Shown in pieces: positions 17,736 through 26,299 of a stretch of 64,000 bases of DNA (positions within the stretch are counted from its first letter, which is position 1; the number at the start of each line of letters is the position of its first letter). A model generated the notes under the pieces. The model was not told the origin of the DNA. It made no database searches and saw nothing but the letters and a program-made list of their open reading frames with translations. Source of the stretch: Mesosutterella porci. GTDB taxonomy: Bacteria; Pseudomonadota; Gammaproteobacteria; Burkholderiales; Burkholderiaceae_F. The position numbers and the translations under genes are program-made. The DNA lies in contig NZ_JAKNCT010000004.1 of assembly GCF_022134585.1 (NCBI RefSeq), positions 1 through 64,000 on the forward strand. The letters run 5' to 3'.

Positions 17736-17865
17736 CCGGGCCGCGGATTGCGCTCCACTCGCCTTCCCGGAAGTGCCCACGCGCATTCCGCCAGGCCCCG
17801 TCATGACGAATAACTTCGCCTTCGGCGGCAGCAACGCCTCGCTCATCTTCGGGCGGCCGACTTGA
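17736..17865 (+). pseudogene. C-terminal tail of a beta-ketoacyl-ACP synthase
   Basis: In a frame different from the exporter the DNA reads AFPEVPTRIPPGPVMTNNF then AFGGSNASLIFGRPT and stops at TGA 17863-17865. The FAFGGSNASLIFGR motif is the conserved end of FabB/FabF-type ketosynthases (usually NNFAFGGTNASLIF). The rest of the gene is absent, so a deletion has joined the middle of the exporter to the end of a ketosynthase gene. Exporter plus ketosynthase is the usual neighbourhood in aryl polyene clusters. Confidence 0.75.
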
Positions 17866-17963
17866 ACTGCGCCGGCAGCCAGGACGAAGTGAAGCGCCGC
17901 CCGAGGCTTTTCCGGCCCGGGCGGCGCTTCTCTGGAGAGGGCGACCACCCTCTCTTCGGGTGA

Positions 17964-19247
17964 TCAGGCCTTCTTGAGGCCGTTCATGCGCTGCGCGAAT
18001 CCGGTGTAGACCGCGAAGGCATTGGGCAGGCTCTGCTCGTCCTGGATGTCGAAGTTCGGACGATGATGGCCGTGGTGGTTGCAGCCAAAGAGAATGAAGG
18101 CGGCCTGGCCGCCGTGCTGCACGGCGCGGCGCATGAAGAGCGCGCAGTCCTCGGATCCGGAGGGAACGTGGACGCGGGGGATCAGCCTGGCGCCTGGCAC
18201 GGCTTTCATGACGTCCTCGACCGTGTCGAGCAGCTCCGGGCAGGCGGTGAGCGTCGTTGACTCGCCCGCCTTCACCACGGTGGACTTCACGCGGTAGGCC
18301 TTGTCAACGCCCGCGAAGATGTCATAGACGTAGCCGCCCATGTACTGGTTCACCTCCTCGGTCTCGCCGCGCACCTCCATCTGCAGCCTCGCGTGGGCCG
18401 GCACGACGTTGCGGCCTTCGCCTGCGGAGAGCGTGCCCACGGAGACGCGCGTCTCGCCGTCGCCGTTTCTCGGGATGCCCGTGAGCATCATCGAGGCGGC
18501 GCAGGCGGCCATGAGGGCGCTGTGGCCGAGCTGCGGGGCGTTGCCCGCATGAGCCGGGGTGCCGGCGATGTCGACATCGAACTTGGTCGAGGCGAGGAAG
18601 CCGCCGTCCATGACGCCGATTTCACCGAGCTTGGCGACGCCGCCCACGTGTCCGCTGATGAAGTAGTCGACGTCATCGACGATGCCGGCGGCCGCCATGG
18701 CGCGGGCGCCGCGGCATCCTTCCTCGGCGGGCTGAAAGATGAACTTCAGCTTGCCGCAGAGCGCGTCCTTGTGCTCGACCGCCCAGCGCGCGACCTCGAG
18801 CCCCACGGCCGTGTGGCCGTCGTGGCCGCATGAGTGCATCAGCCCGGGACGCTCGCTCGCGAAGCCGAGCTTGTTGGGCAGGTGCTCGGGATCATCGGAC
18901 TCGCGCACGATCACGCAGTCCATGTCGCTGCGGAAGGCTGTGACGGGGCCGGGACGACCGGTCTCAAGCACGGCCACGCAGCCCGTGTAGCCCCCGGTCG
19001 CCTGGAGGAAGTCCTCGGGCACGCCGTGCGCCGCGGCCCGCTTCATGGCGTCGGCTACGAGCTTCTCATCGCGGCCGAGCACCTCGGCCGTGTTGATGTT
19101 CGCCTTGCCGATCGTGACGGGAAGGCCGAGCTGTTTCAAGCGGCTCCAGACGAAGTAGGTGGTTTCGAACTCGGTCCAGCCCTCCTCGGGGCGGCGGTGC
19201 AGGTGGCGGCGGATCGCCACCATGTCATCTTTGTAGGATTTCAGCAT
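17964..19247 (-). CDS. M20-family amidohydrolase (AbgA-like)
   Basis: A 427-residue metal-dependent amidohydrolase that cleaves N-acyl or aminoacyl amide bonds; the nearest family I recall is aminobenzoyl-glutamate hydrolase subunit A. Metal-site motifs are present: FRSDMDC, HSCGHDGHTAVGLEVARW, FQPAEEGCRGARAM, and the late histidines in GCNHHGHHRPNFDI. The lid domain lies at about 215-330. There is no signal peptide, so it acts in the cytoplasm. AGGAGACTGAA precedes the ATG. It lies 40 bases downstream of the OFA-type carrier on the same strand, which suggests that the carrier imports the substrate or exports the product. Confidence 0.9.
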   Translation of the reverse strand: MLKSYKDDMVAIRRHLHRRPEEGWTEFETTYFVWSRLKQLGLPVTIGKANINTAEVLGRDEKLVADAMKRAAAHGVPEDFLQATGGYTGCVAVLETGRPGPVTAFRSDMDCVIVRESDDPEHLPNKLGFASERPGLMHSCGHDGHTAVGLEVARWAVEHKDALCGKLKFIFQPAEEGCRGARAMAAAGIVDDVDYFISGHVGGVAKLGEIGVMDGGFLASTKFDVDIAGTPAHAGNAPQLGHSALMAACAASMMLTGIPRNGDGETRVSVGTLSAGEGRNVVPAHARLQMEVRGETEEVNQYMGGYVYDIFAGVDKAYRVKSTVVKAGESTTLTACPELLDTVEDVMKAVPGARLIPRVHVPSGSEDCALFMRRAVQHGGQAAFILFGCNHHGHHRPNFDIQDEQSLPNAFAVYTGFAQRMNGLKKA

Positions 19248-19287
19248 TTCAGTCTCCTGAGTCAGTTTAAAAAAGAAGAGTCATGAA

Positions 19288-20544
19288 TCATTTCGAGACG
19301 CGGCGCTCGAGCAGCAGGTAGATCACGGCGAAGGCAAGTCCCGCAAGCGCCGCAGCGGAGCACACGCCGTAGGCCCGCGTGAAGTCGCCTTCGCCCGTAT
19401 CGGCCCAGCGCAGCAGCGCGGGGCCGGCGATGCTGCCGACCGAGTAGCCGAAGGCCATCACGGAGAAGTTCACGCTGTTGTGCCGCGGGCCGTACTCATC
19501 GGCGACGAGCCCCGGGTAGATGCCCACGAAGGCGCCGAAGCAAAGGCCGATCGCGATGATGCCGGCAAAGAAGAGCAGCGAGTCGCCTGCGCCGGCGGCG
19601 CAGAGCATGGCAAAGCCCGCGAGCGCCGCGAGCAGCGCGATCATCAGCGTGGGCACGCGGCCGAGCCGGTCGGAGACGACCCCTGAGATGAAGCGCCCGC
19701 TCGTGTTGGCGATGGAGATCACGGAGACCGCAAGCGCGGCGGCCGCGGCTGGCAGCGCCACCTGGGCGCGTGCGATGGAGGCGATGTTGGAAAGCAGCAT
19801 GAGCCCCATCGTCGTCGAGACGATGAAGAGCGCGGCAAGCGGCGGAAAGGTGGGCGACTTCAGCATGCCGAGCCAGTTGAGGTTGCGGGCGGGAGCGCGG
19901 CGCCGGGCTGCGGCGCCCGAGGCTGCGGGGAAGCTCTCCGCGAAGCCGTCCGGGCACTTGCGCGTGATGAGCGCGGCGGCGACGATGACCAGGCTCGAGG
20001 CGATGCCGAAGGCGGCGAGGGCGCAGGCGACGCCGAAGGCGCTGATCAGGCCGCTCGCAAGGGGCGACAGGACGGCTGCTCCGATGCCGAGCGAGGCGGT
20101 GACCGCGCCGCCCGCAAATCCGCGCCGATCCGGAAAGAACTTGACCGAGGTGTTGATGGTGCAGCCGTTCACGAGTCCGGTGCCCGCGCCCACGAGCAGG
20201 CCGTAGGCGAGGTAGAGCTCCGAGGGCGTGCTGGCGAGCGCCGAGAGCAGATAGCCCGCGCCGATGCACAGGCCGCCCGCGCCGATCACGGCGCGCGGCC
20301 CCATGCGGTCGTTCACGATGCCGCCCGCGAGCATCAGGAAGGGCGTGATGCCTGTGGCGAGCCCGAAGATGCTGCCGAGCTGCGAGGTGGTGGCAAGGGA
20401 GCCCGAGATCGCGGTGAAGCGCTCCGCGAGAGCGGCTGAGAAGACGCTCCAGACGTAGAGCGCGCCGGTGCAGAAGTTGATCAGGCAGAATGCGGCGAGA
20501 TAGAGGCCGCGTCGCCGCCTGGCGGTGAGGATTTCAGTTTCCAT
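19288..20544 (-). CDS. OFA-family MFS transporter
   Basis: A 418-residue, 12-helix major-facilitator carrier of the oxalate/formate antiporter group. The first helix NFCTGALYVWSVFSAALAER and the loop NDRMGPRAVIGAGG, followed by GTGLVNGCTINTSVKFFPDR and RRGFAGG, are characteristic of OFA members, which move small carboxylates. It starts the minus-strand unit with the amidohydrolase and is divergent from the DcuC-type gene across a 375-base regulatory region. Substrate not predictable beyond an organic anion. Confidence 0.87.
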   Translation of the reverse strand: METEILTARRRRGLYLAAFCLINFCTGALYVWSVFSAALAERFTAISGSLATTSQLGSIFGLATGITPFLMLAGGIVNDRMGPRAVIGAGGLCIGAGYLLSALASTPSELYLAYGLLVGAGTGLVNGCTINTSVKFFPDRRGFAGGAVTASLGIGAAVLSPLASGLISAFGVACALAAFGIASSLVIVAAALITRKCPDGFAESFPAASGAAARRRAPARNLNWLGMLKSPTFPPLAALFIVSTTMGLMLLSNIASIARAQVALPAAAAALAVSVISIANTSGRFISGVVSDRLGRVPTLMIALLAALAGFAMLCAAGAGDSLLFFAGIIAIGLCFGAFVGIYPGLVADEYGPRHNSVNFSVMAFGYSVGSIAGPALLRWADTGEGDFTRAYGVCSAAALAGLAFAVIYLLLERRVSK

Positions 20545-20919
20545 TGCTTGTTCGTGAGAATGATTTTTCTGCCTGCATATTAGGCAAGACTGGACGAAAT
20601 CAGTAGACGGGATAATTGCTCAAATAGGGATCTTCTATCGGATATCGGACTTGCATTTCATTTAAATATGATATTTATTCAATAACGTGAAATACATATT
20701 AATTGATTGAAAATCAATAAGATAAAACATTTAAGCAATTTGGCTTGAAATATAATTCAAGCAAGGCTTAATCCATGCTTCAAATAAGTTAGATATCGGA
20801 TATCAGTTGAATATTAAGTTGAAATCACGGATGCGAAAATGATTAGTTACAAAATAGAATCCAGTCAGCCCTTGGAGCAATCCGGGGGACTTACTTGAAA
20901 GAAAAAAACGGACTAAAAG
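20545..20919. promoter_or_regulatory. AT-rich divergent regulatory region with repeated TATCGGATATC
   Basis: This region separates the OFA carrier (minus) from the DcuC carrier (plus). It holds two identical 11-mers TATCGGATATC at 20636-20646 and 20794-20804, one on each side of the most AT-rich part, and an inverted repeat TGCCT/AGGCA at 20570-20586 close to the OFA start. The GntR/UTRA regulator encoded at 23630-24394 is the obvious candidate to bind the repeated site. Specific -10/-35 boxes are not clear. Confidence 0.6.
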
Positions 20920-22191
20920 ATGACCCTGAATATCGCTTTTGCGCTGGTTGCCGTCTGCGTGACGGTATGGGCGCTCATCAAGCGCTATGAAACAAGGCTC
21001 GTGCTGATCACGGCGGGCCTTGCGATGGCGCTCTTCTCGCTGAAGCCGATGGTGGCCTTCCAGCAGTTTGACAAGTCGATGACGAACGGCTCGCTCATCA
21101 TCGCGATCTGCTCGGCGATGGGCTTTGCCGCCGTGGTCTCGCTCACCAAGTGCGACGTGCACCTCGTGGCGCTGCTCACGCGCCCACTCAGGAAGCTCGG
21201 CGTGCTGCTGCTGCCCGCCTGCATGGCGGTGACGAGCTTCTGCGCCGTGGCGATTCCATCGACCGCCGGCCTGTGCGCGGCGGTGGGGCCGTCCATGATT
21301 CCGATTCTCATCCGGGCGGGCTTCAAGCCCTCGATCGCGGCGGCGGCGATCGTCTGCTCGACGACGCCCGCTCTCTTCAACCCCGGCGTCTCGCACAACG
21401 TGTTCGTGGCGAAGCTCGCCGGCATTGAGATCATGGATCTGATCGGCCAGTTCGCCTACCAACTCCTCGGGCTGAGCATTGCGGTGATCATCGGCATCAC
21501 CGTGGTCTGCTTCGCCTACCGCGACTACAAAAGGCCCGGCCAGACGGCTGCGGGAGCGGATGAGGCCGCTGCCGGGGCGAGCAACCTGCCCGAAAAGGTG
21601 AACGTGCTCTGGGCGATTGCGCCGCTCGTGCCGGTCTCGCTGCTGCTCTACATGACGCTGTTCACGAGCACGAAGATCTCGGTCGCCACCGCGATGCTGA
21701 TCGGCACGATCTACGCGCTCGCCGTCACTCGCACGAGCCCCGCGGAAGTCTCCCGGAAGTTCTTTGACGGCATGGGCAAGGGCTACGGCAACATCCTGGG
21801 CATCATCATCGCGGCCGGCGTCTTCGCCGCCGGCCTGAGGGCGGCCGGGCTGGTGGACCTGCTCGTCGCGGCGCTGACCGGCTCGAGCGAATGGGCCCGC
21901 ATCGGCGGCGCCTTCGGCCCCTACCTGATGGGCGTGCTCACCGGCTCGGGCGATGCCGCGGCCTTCGCCTTCAACGAGGCGGTGACGCCGCACGCGGCGG
22001 AATTCGGCATGACGATCCCCTCGCTCGGCTACCTCGCCGTGGTCTGCGGCTCCTTCGGGCGGCTGAGCTCTCCGTTGTGCGGCGGCCTCATCCTGGTGGC
22101 CGGCATCGCGGGCGTCTCCCCGATCGACATCGTGAAGCGCTCCGCGCCCGTGATGGCGGTGATGCTGGCCGCTGCGTACTTCTTCATCTGA
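20920..22191 (+). CDS. DcuC-family C4-dicarboxylate transporter
   Basis: A 423-residue inner-membrane protein of the anaerobic dicarboxylate carrier family (DcuC-type), which exchange or export succinate and related acids. Hydrophobic segments occur in two halves with a cytoplasmic loop near residue 205-225. Helix-hairpin motifs AIPSTAGLCAAVGPSMIPI and TTPALFNPGVSHNVFVAK, and in the second half GVLTGSGDAAAFAFNEAV, match DcuC. The ribosome site is weak (GGACTAAAAG). It is followed by a porin gene 31 bases away, giving an inner-plus-outer membrane uptake pair. Confidence 0.85.
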   Translation: MTLNIAFALVAVCVTVWALIKRYETRLVLITAGLAMALFSLKPMVAFQQFDKSMTNGSLIIAICSAMGFAAVVSLTKCDVHLVALLTRPLRKLGVLLLPACMAVTSFCAVAIPSTAGLCAAVGPSMIPILIRAGFKPSIAAAAIVCSTTPALFNPGVSHNVFVAKLAGIEIMDLIGQFAYQLLGLSIAVIIGITVVCFAYRDYKRPGQTAAGADEAAAGASNLPEKVNVLWAIAPLVPVSLLLYMTLFTSTKISVATAMLIGTIYALAVTRTSPAEVSRKFFDGMGKGYGNILGIIIAAGVFAAGLRAAGLVDLLVAALTGSSEWARIGGAFGPYLMGVLTGSGDAAAFAFNEAVTPHAAEFGMTIPSLGYLAVVCGSFGRLSSPLCGGLILVAGIAGVSPIDIVKRSAPVMAVMLAAAYFFI

Positions 22192-22222
22192 TTCCCTGTT
22201 CTTTTTGAGGAGCTTGTTCATC

Positions 22223-23398
22223 ATGACTCATCTTGCTCGAGCAATGGCCGCAGCGGCTGCCGCCGCCGCGATCTCAGCCGCCGCCCAGGCGGGCGCCGCA
22301 GAAGTGAAGGTCTACGGACGCATCGACACGGGCCTCATCTACAACCACTATGCAGGCGACTCCCTGAAGCAGGATGCCGTCACGCTCGACTCGGGCGTCA
22401 ACACGGCCTCGCGCTGGGGTCTCAAGGGCAGCGAGAGCCTCACCGACTCCACCCGGGTGCTCTTCCAGATGGAGAACCGCTTCACATCTGACTCCGGCGC
22501 CTTCAAGTCCTTCTCGGCCGGCAAGAGCGGCCGCATGTTCGGCGGCCAGATGTTCCTCGGCGTCGCGAACAAGCAGCTCGGCGAGATCGCACTCGGCCGC
22601 ATGGCGGGCACCTCCTCGGGATCTGGCGCCTTTGACCTGCAGTACTACATGGACGCCTTTGGCGGCGGCACGAACGGCGCGGGCAACGCGCCGGTGAAGG
22701 CGGGCCGCTATGACAATGCGATCGCCTACCGCTCGCCGATGCTCGCGGGCTTCCAGACGACGCTGCAGTATTCGATGAAGAACGATGGCTACGACGAGGG
22801 CGATGAGAACACGAGCGATGTCAACCGCTACTGGAGCGCGGCGCTGCGCTACAGCTCGGGCCCCCTCAACCTGGTGGGCATCGCCGAGGGCGTCGCCTGG
22901 GGGCGCAGGCAGCAGATCGATTCCGGGGCGTCGACGAGCAAGAAGCTCTTCACGCTGGGCGGCTCCTACCGCTTCCAGCCGGCCACGGTCTACGCTGAGG
23001 CGCAGTACTACAACGGCGCGAACGCGGTGGACAGCTTCTCCGCGAAGCGGGTGGCTGAGGTGCGTGACGCCGCCACGGGCGCCGTCAAGACGGCCGGCCG
23101 CGCGGCGGGCTCGATCGAGGGCTACGGCCTTTATGCGGGCGCGCAGGTCTGGCTCTCAGGGCTGTCGTCCTGGCAGTCGATGGCGTACTGGAAGGACTAC
23201 ACGCTCGATCGCGAGGGCGTGAAGACCTCGGGCCACTCGATCGGCGTGGCGACCAAGTACATCTACCGTCCCTCGAAGACGGTGGAGCTCTATCTGGGCG
23301 GCGGCATGAGCGAGGTGAGCCGCATCGATGGAAAGACGGGCGCGAGGCTTGCTGACAAGAACCTCAACGTGTTCTCCGGCCTGACGAAGTACTTCTGA
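22223..23398 (+). CDS. General porin of the Burkholderiales type (porin 1)
   Basis: A 391-residue outer-membrane beta-barrel. ATG 22223 follows TTTTTGAGGAGC at good spacing, better than the in-frame ATG at 22205. The signal peptide MTHLARAMAAAAAAAAISAA is probably cut before AEVKVYGRIDTGLIY, the standard first strand of 'Gram-negative porin' family members. Alternating strands continue to the C-terminal FSGLTKYF, whose final F is the BAM-recognition residue. It probably brings the substrate of the neighbouring DcuC and amidohydrolase system through the outer membrane. A terminator follows. Confidence 0.92.
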   Translation: MTHLARAMAAAAAAAAISAAAQAGAAEVKVYGRIDTGLIYNHYAGDSLKQDAVTLDSGVNTASRWGLKGSESLTDSTRVLFQMENRFTSDSGAFKSFSAGKSGRMFGGQMFLGVANKQLGEIALGRMAGTSSGSGAFDLQYYMDAFGGGTNGAGNAPVKAGRYDNAIAYRSPMLAGFQTTLQYSMKNDGYDEGDENTSDVNRYWSAALRYSSGPLNLVGIAEGVAWGRRQQIDSGASTSKKLFTLGGSYRFQPATVYAEAQYYNGANAVDSFSAKRVAEVRDAATGAVKTAGRAAGSIEGYGLYAGAQVWLSGLSSWQSMAYWKDYTLDREGVKTSGHSIGVATKYIYRPSKTVELYLGGGMSEVSRIDGKTGARLADKNLNVFSGLTKYF

Positions 23399-23471
23399 GG
23401 CCAGCGCGGGAAAGCGCGTCCGGCGCGCCTTGCGCGCCGGCTTGAAGCAGCTCCTCGGCTCCTTGATCCTT

Positions 23472-23508
23472 CCTTCCGGACGGCCGCGCGGCCTCCGGAA
23501 GGCTTTTT
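23472..23508 (+). terminator. Rho-independent terminator after porin 1
   Basis: CCTTCCGGA pairs with TCCGGAAGG across a GC-rich loop and is followed by CTTTTT. Confidence 0.85.
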
Positions 23509-23629
23509 CATGCAGAGGATTCAAGCTCGCGCAGGCTGCCTGCTTGTTCGTGATGCAGCAGCCCTGGCCGCCATCGAGACACTTCCCTGAAGCTCGGCGG
23601 CTCGCCCGCTGCGCCGGAGGGACGGGGCT

Positions 23630-24394
23630 TCAGAGCTTGTAGTGGTAGTGCTCGGTGACGGAGAGCTGCCGGCGGAACTCCACCGGCCGGTCGCCGTAGG
23701 TGCAGGAGATGCGCCGGATCTCGATCACGGGCAGCGGGCTCTTCAATCCGTAGCGCTCGCAGATCGCCTGCGGCATGAGCACGGCCTTCGCCGTCTCCTG
23801 GCTGCGCACGATGGTGACGCCGCAGACGCGCTGGTAGAAGGCGTAGAGCATCCTCTCCTCGTGGTGTGCCAGATTCTCCGCCGTAAGCCTGGCGAAGTCC
23901 TCTGGATGACACCAGAGCTCATCGTAGGTGACCAGGCCCGTGGAGGTCTTCAGCACGCGCACGGCGTGGACGAGCGGCAGCGTGGCATCGACCTGGAGCG
24001 CCGAAGAGATGTCGATCGGCGCCACGGCCCGCTCGAAGGAGACCAGCTCGGAGGAGGTGGGGGATGGCTCCGAGAGCGTGGCATCGTCGGGCTCGAGGCT
24101 GATGTAGCGTTGGTAGACGCGGTCCTCGTGCGCGGAGAACTCCGCAACGAAGGTGCCCCGGCCCTGGTGCCGGATGAGCACGCCGCTTTCCACAAGCATG
24201 TTGAGCGCCCGGCGCATCGTTCCCTGGCTCACGCCAAGCGCTGCGGCAAGCTCTACTTCATTGGGCAGCATCTCACCGGGCTTCCAGCGGCCCTGGCGGA
24301 TGCATTCAGCGATGGCGCGGCTCGTCTGCTCGAAGAGCGTCTCCCGCTTGGGGAGGCTGCGCAAAGACAAGAAATCCAATGAAGACGGCAGCAT
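23630..24394 (-). CDS. GntR-family regulator with UTRA domain
   Basis: 254 residues. The winged-helix part (about 15-85) has the GntR pattern: IRQGRWKPGEMLPNEVELAA, LGVSQGTMRRALNMLVESGV and HQGRGTFV. From about 105 on is a UTRA ligand-binding domain (for example VLKTSTGLVTYDELWCHPED and the end RRQLSVTEHYHYKL), as in HutC/FarR regulators. It is convergent with the DcuC-porin unit and so close that it is probably the local repressor, with the small molecule handled by the amidohydrolase locus as effector. The 5' leader has an inverted repeat at 24416-24445. Confidence 0.92.
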   Translation of the reverse strand: MLPSSLDFLSLRSLPKRETLFEQTSRAIAECIRQGRWKPGEMLPNEVELAAALGVSQGTMRRALNMLVESGVLIRHQGRGTFVAEFSAHEDRVYQRYISLEPDDATLSEPSPTSSELVSFERAVAPIDISSALQVDATLPLVHAVRVLKTSTGLVTYDELWCHPEDFARLTAENLAHHEERMLYAFYQRVCGVTIVRSQETAKAVLMPQAICERYGLKSPLPVIEIRRISCTYGDRPVEFRRQLSVTEHYHYKL

Positions 24395-24415
24395 GAGGAT
24401 ACTCCCATGGAAAAG

Positions 24416-24445
24416 CGCTGCCGCAGGCAGGAGCTTGCGGCAGCG
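24416..24445. promoter_or_regulatory. Perfect 10-bp inverted repeat upstream of the GntR gene
   Basis: CGCTGCCGCA and TGCGGCAGCG with a 10-base spacer, 22 bases upstream of the GntR start. It may be an autoregulatory operator or, on the minus strand where TTTTCC follows, a weak attenuator. Confidence 0.6.
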
Positions 24446-24465
24446 GCTATTATTTAGCAGCGCGC

Positions 24466-25542
24466 CGTTTCCTGCAAGAGGCGGGGGTCGTCATCGGACT
24501 GCTCGCCTTCTTTCCCATGTTTCTCTCTATCGGCTGCGGACGCTGGATCGACCGGGCGGGCTCGAGGCGGCCGGTGCTGGCGGGCGGCGCGCTGGTCGCA
24601 GCCGACATGGCGGTGCCCTTCGCCTTTCCTGCGGCGCAGTTCGGGCTTGTGACGCTTGCGATCGGCTGCTCTCTCGTCGGCATTGGCGTCATGGTCGTGA
24701 TGGTGCTCGTGCAGCGGCTGATCGGCTTCGCCTCCACGAACAGCAACCGGCTCGCCAATTTCGCCTGGCAGTCGACGGCGATGGCCGCATCAGGATTCAT
24801 CTCGCCCGTGCTCTCGGGAATCATCATCGATCATGCGGGCTACCGATTCGCATTCGGATTCGGGGCGGTGGTGAGCGTTGCCGGGCTGCTCATCACGATT
24901 GCGAGCCTGCGGCGGCTGCCTGCCTCCTGGGAGGGGCGGGCCGCAGCCCAGAGCAAGGGAGGGTCGCTCGCGCTGCTGGGCGTCCCGCGGCTGAGAAACG
25001 TGCTACTCGTCTCCGCGCTGGTCTTCATGGCCTGGGATCTGCAGACCTTCATGTTTCCAGTCTACGGGCGCGCTGTCGGGTTCTCCGCCACGGAGATCGG
25101 CTGGCTGGTGGGGGCGTTCTTCAGCGCGTCCTTCATCGTGCGCTTCCTCACGCCTTTTCTCGCGAGGCGCTTCCGCGAGTGGCAGTTCCTCACCGGAGTG
25201 CTCGTCCTGGGCTCGACCTCCTATTTCGGCTTTCCTTTCTTCACGGCGTTTCCGCCGCCCTTCGCCTGCGCCTTCGTGCTCGGACTCGGTCTCGGCGCAA
25301 GCCAGCCCAATGTCATGAGCCTGCTGCAGACCGAGAGTCCTGCGGGACGGGCGGACGAGGCGATCGGCATCCGCACGATGCTCACGAGCCTTTGCCACGC
25401 GGTGCTTCCGGCAGGGTTCGGGGCGCTTGCCGGCCTTTTCGGGCCTTTCTGGATCTTCATGGCGATGGCGAGCCTCATGGGAGGCGCGGCCATTGCAATC
25501 CGGTTTCGCAACCGCAGCGGGGATGGCGGCGGCGCGGCTTAG
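24466..25542 (+). pseudogene. MFS transporter lacking its first helix
   Basis: The frame encodes at least 359 residues, from RFLQEAGVVIGLLAFFPMFL through the MFS A-motif GRWIDRAGSRRPVLAGG to IAIRFRNRSGD and TAG at 25540-25542. Roughly 11 hydrophobic helices are visible; the first transmembrane helix and start codon are missing, and the in-frame DNA upstream falls in the GntR leader hairpin. The first available ATG (24517) lies inside helix 2. So the gene is probably 5'-truncated by a deletion or fusion at about 24450. Substrate unknown. Confidence 0.6.
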
Positions 25543-25961
25543 CCGCGCACCTTGAAGTCGAGGGAGAACCAGTTGAATTCAGCCTCGCGGGGGATTGCAT
25601 GCTTGATCGTGGTTCGCCGGATGTCGCCGCCCGCCTTTTCGATGAGCCAAGCCTTGCGGCACTTGAGCATGTAGTCCGCGTCGAAGAGCCACTCGCCCTT
25701 CCGGTTGATGCCGACCGGACGGCAGAAGGCGTAGCGGTGCAGCTGCTTGATCTCGGAGCGAGGCAGGTCGAGCCAGTTCTCAAGCTCGCTCGCGCCCACG
25801 AGATCCTCGTTCCAGAGCAGCACCATCAGCGCTTCGAGTGGATAGTACTTGCGCTCGATCCAGGCGCCGTTGTAGTCGAGGCTGCGCTCGATCCACACGG
25901 GCACCGGGGCATTCTCGTCCTGGAGCTTTTCAGGGAGCGAGGAGAGATCCAGGCCATCGGC
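25539..25961 (-). pseudogene. Hypothetical protein truncated at copy E
   Basis: The minus-strand frame comes out of copy E reading ADGLDLSSLPEKLQDENAPV and PVWIERSLDYNGAWIERKYY, and ends at 25539, overlapping the stop of the convergent MFS gene by 4 bases. About 140 residues remain, with MLKCRKAWLIEKAGGDIRRT near the end. No known domain. The beginning is lost at the element, so an upstream ATG cannot be given; ATG 25904 is internal. Confidence 0.5.
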
Positions 25962-26299
25962 CGACAGATAGGATACTTGCTTGATAGTTAATTCTAATTC
26001 ACTGATAATAAAATAAAATTAAGAAAACCTCCCCTTAAAACATCCCGGAAATGAATTCATTTCCCACTCTGTTTCCCTCATTTGTACAGGAAAACACATG
26101 AAACGAAAAGATTATCTTGCACAACTAATTGAATTTTAACGTTTTGCAATCGACATACATTCAATTCAAGCTGCCAGATACATAAAACAGGCCGGAAATG
26201 AAGTTATTTCCATAGCCATTTTGGCGATGTAATATCTAATATTTACTTTAAATTCATCTAATTAAGAATACCTATCAAACAATATACCTAGTTGTTGCC
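25962..26299 (+). repeat. Dispersed 338-bp element, copy E
   Basis: Full copy with small changes (AAAATAAAATT, CTCCCCTTAAAA, ACCTATCAAAC). Left neighbour is the truncated hypothetical gene; right neighbour is a DASS transporter lacking its N-terminal half. Flanks GCCATCGGC and TGGGCGAA show no duplication. Confidence 0.92.

Noticed and set aside
16773-17813. Independent 346-residue gene in the third frame
   Set aside because: Only its second half has exporter homology; the first half is an out-of-frame reading of the exporter. It is the continuation after the G8 frameshift.
20803-22224. 473-residue minus-strand gene
   Set aside because: Antisense shadow of the DcuC carrier with highly biased His/Arg/Gly composition.
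22374-23222. Plus-strand second-frame frames inside porin 1
   Set aside because: Arg/Ala/Ser-only composition from GC-rich codon shift; overlaps a clear porin.
24153-25991. 612-residue plus-strand gene
   Set aside because: Covers the GntR gene antisense and the MFS gene in the wrong frame, and ends inside copy E.
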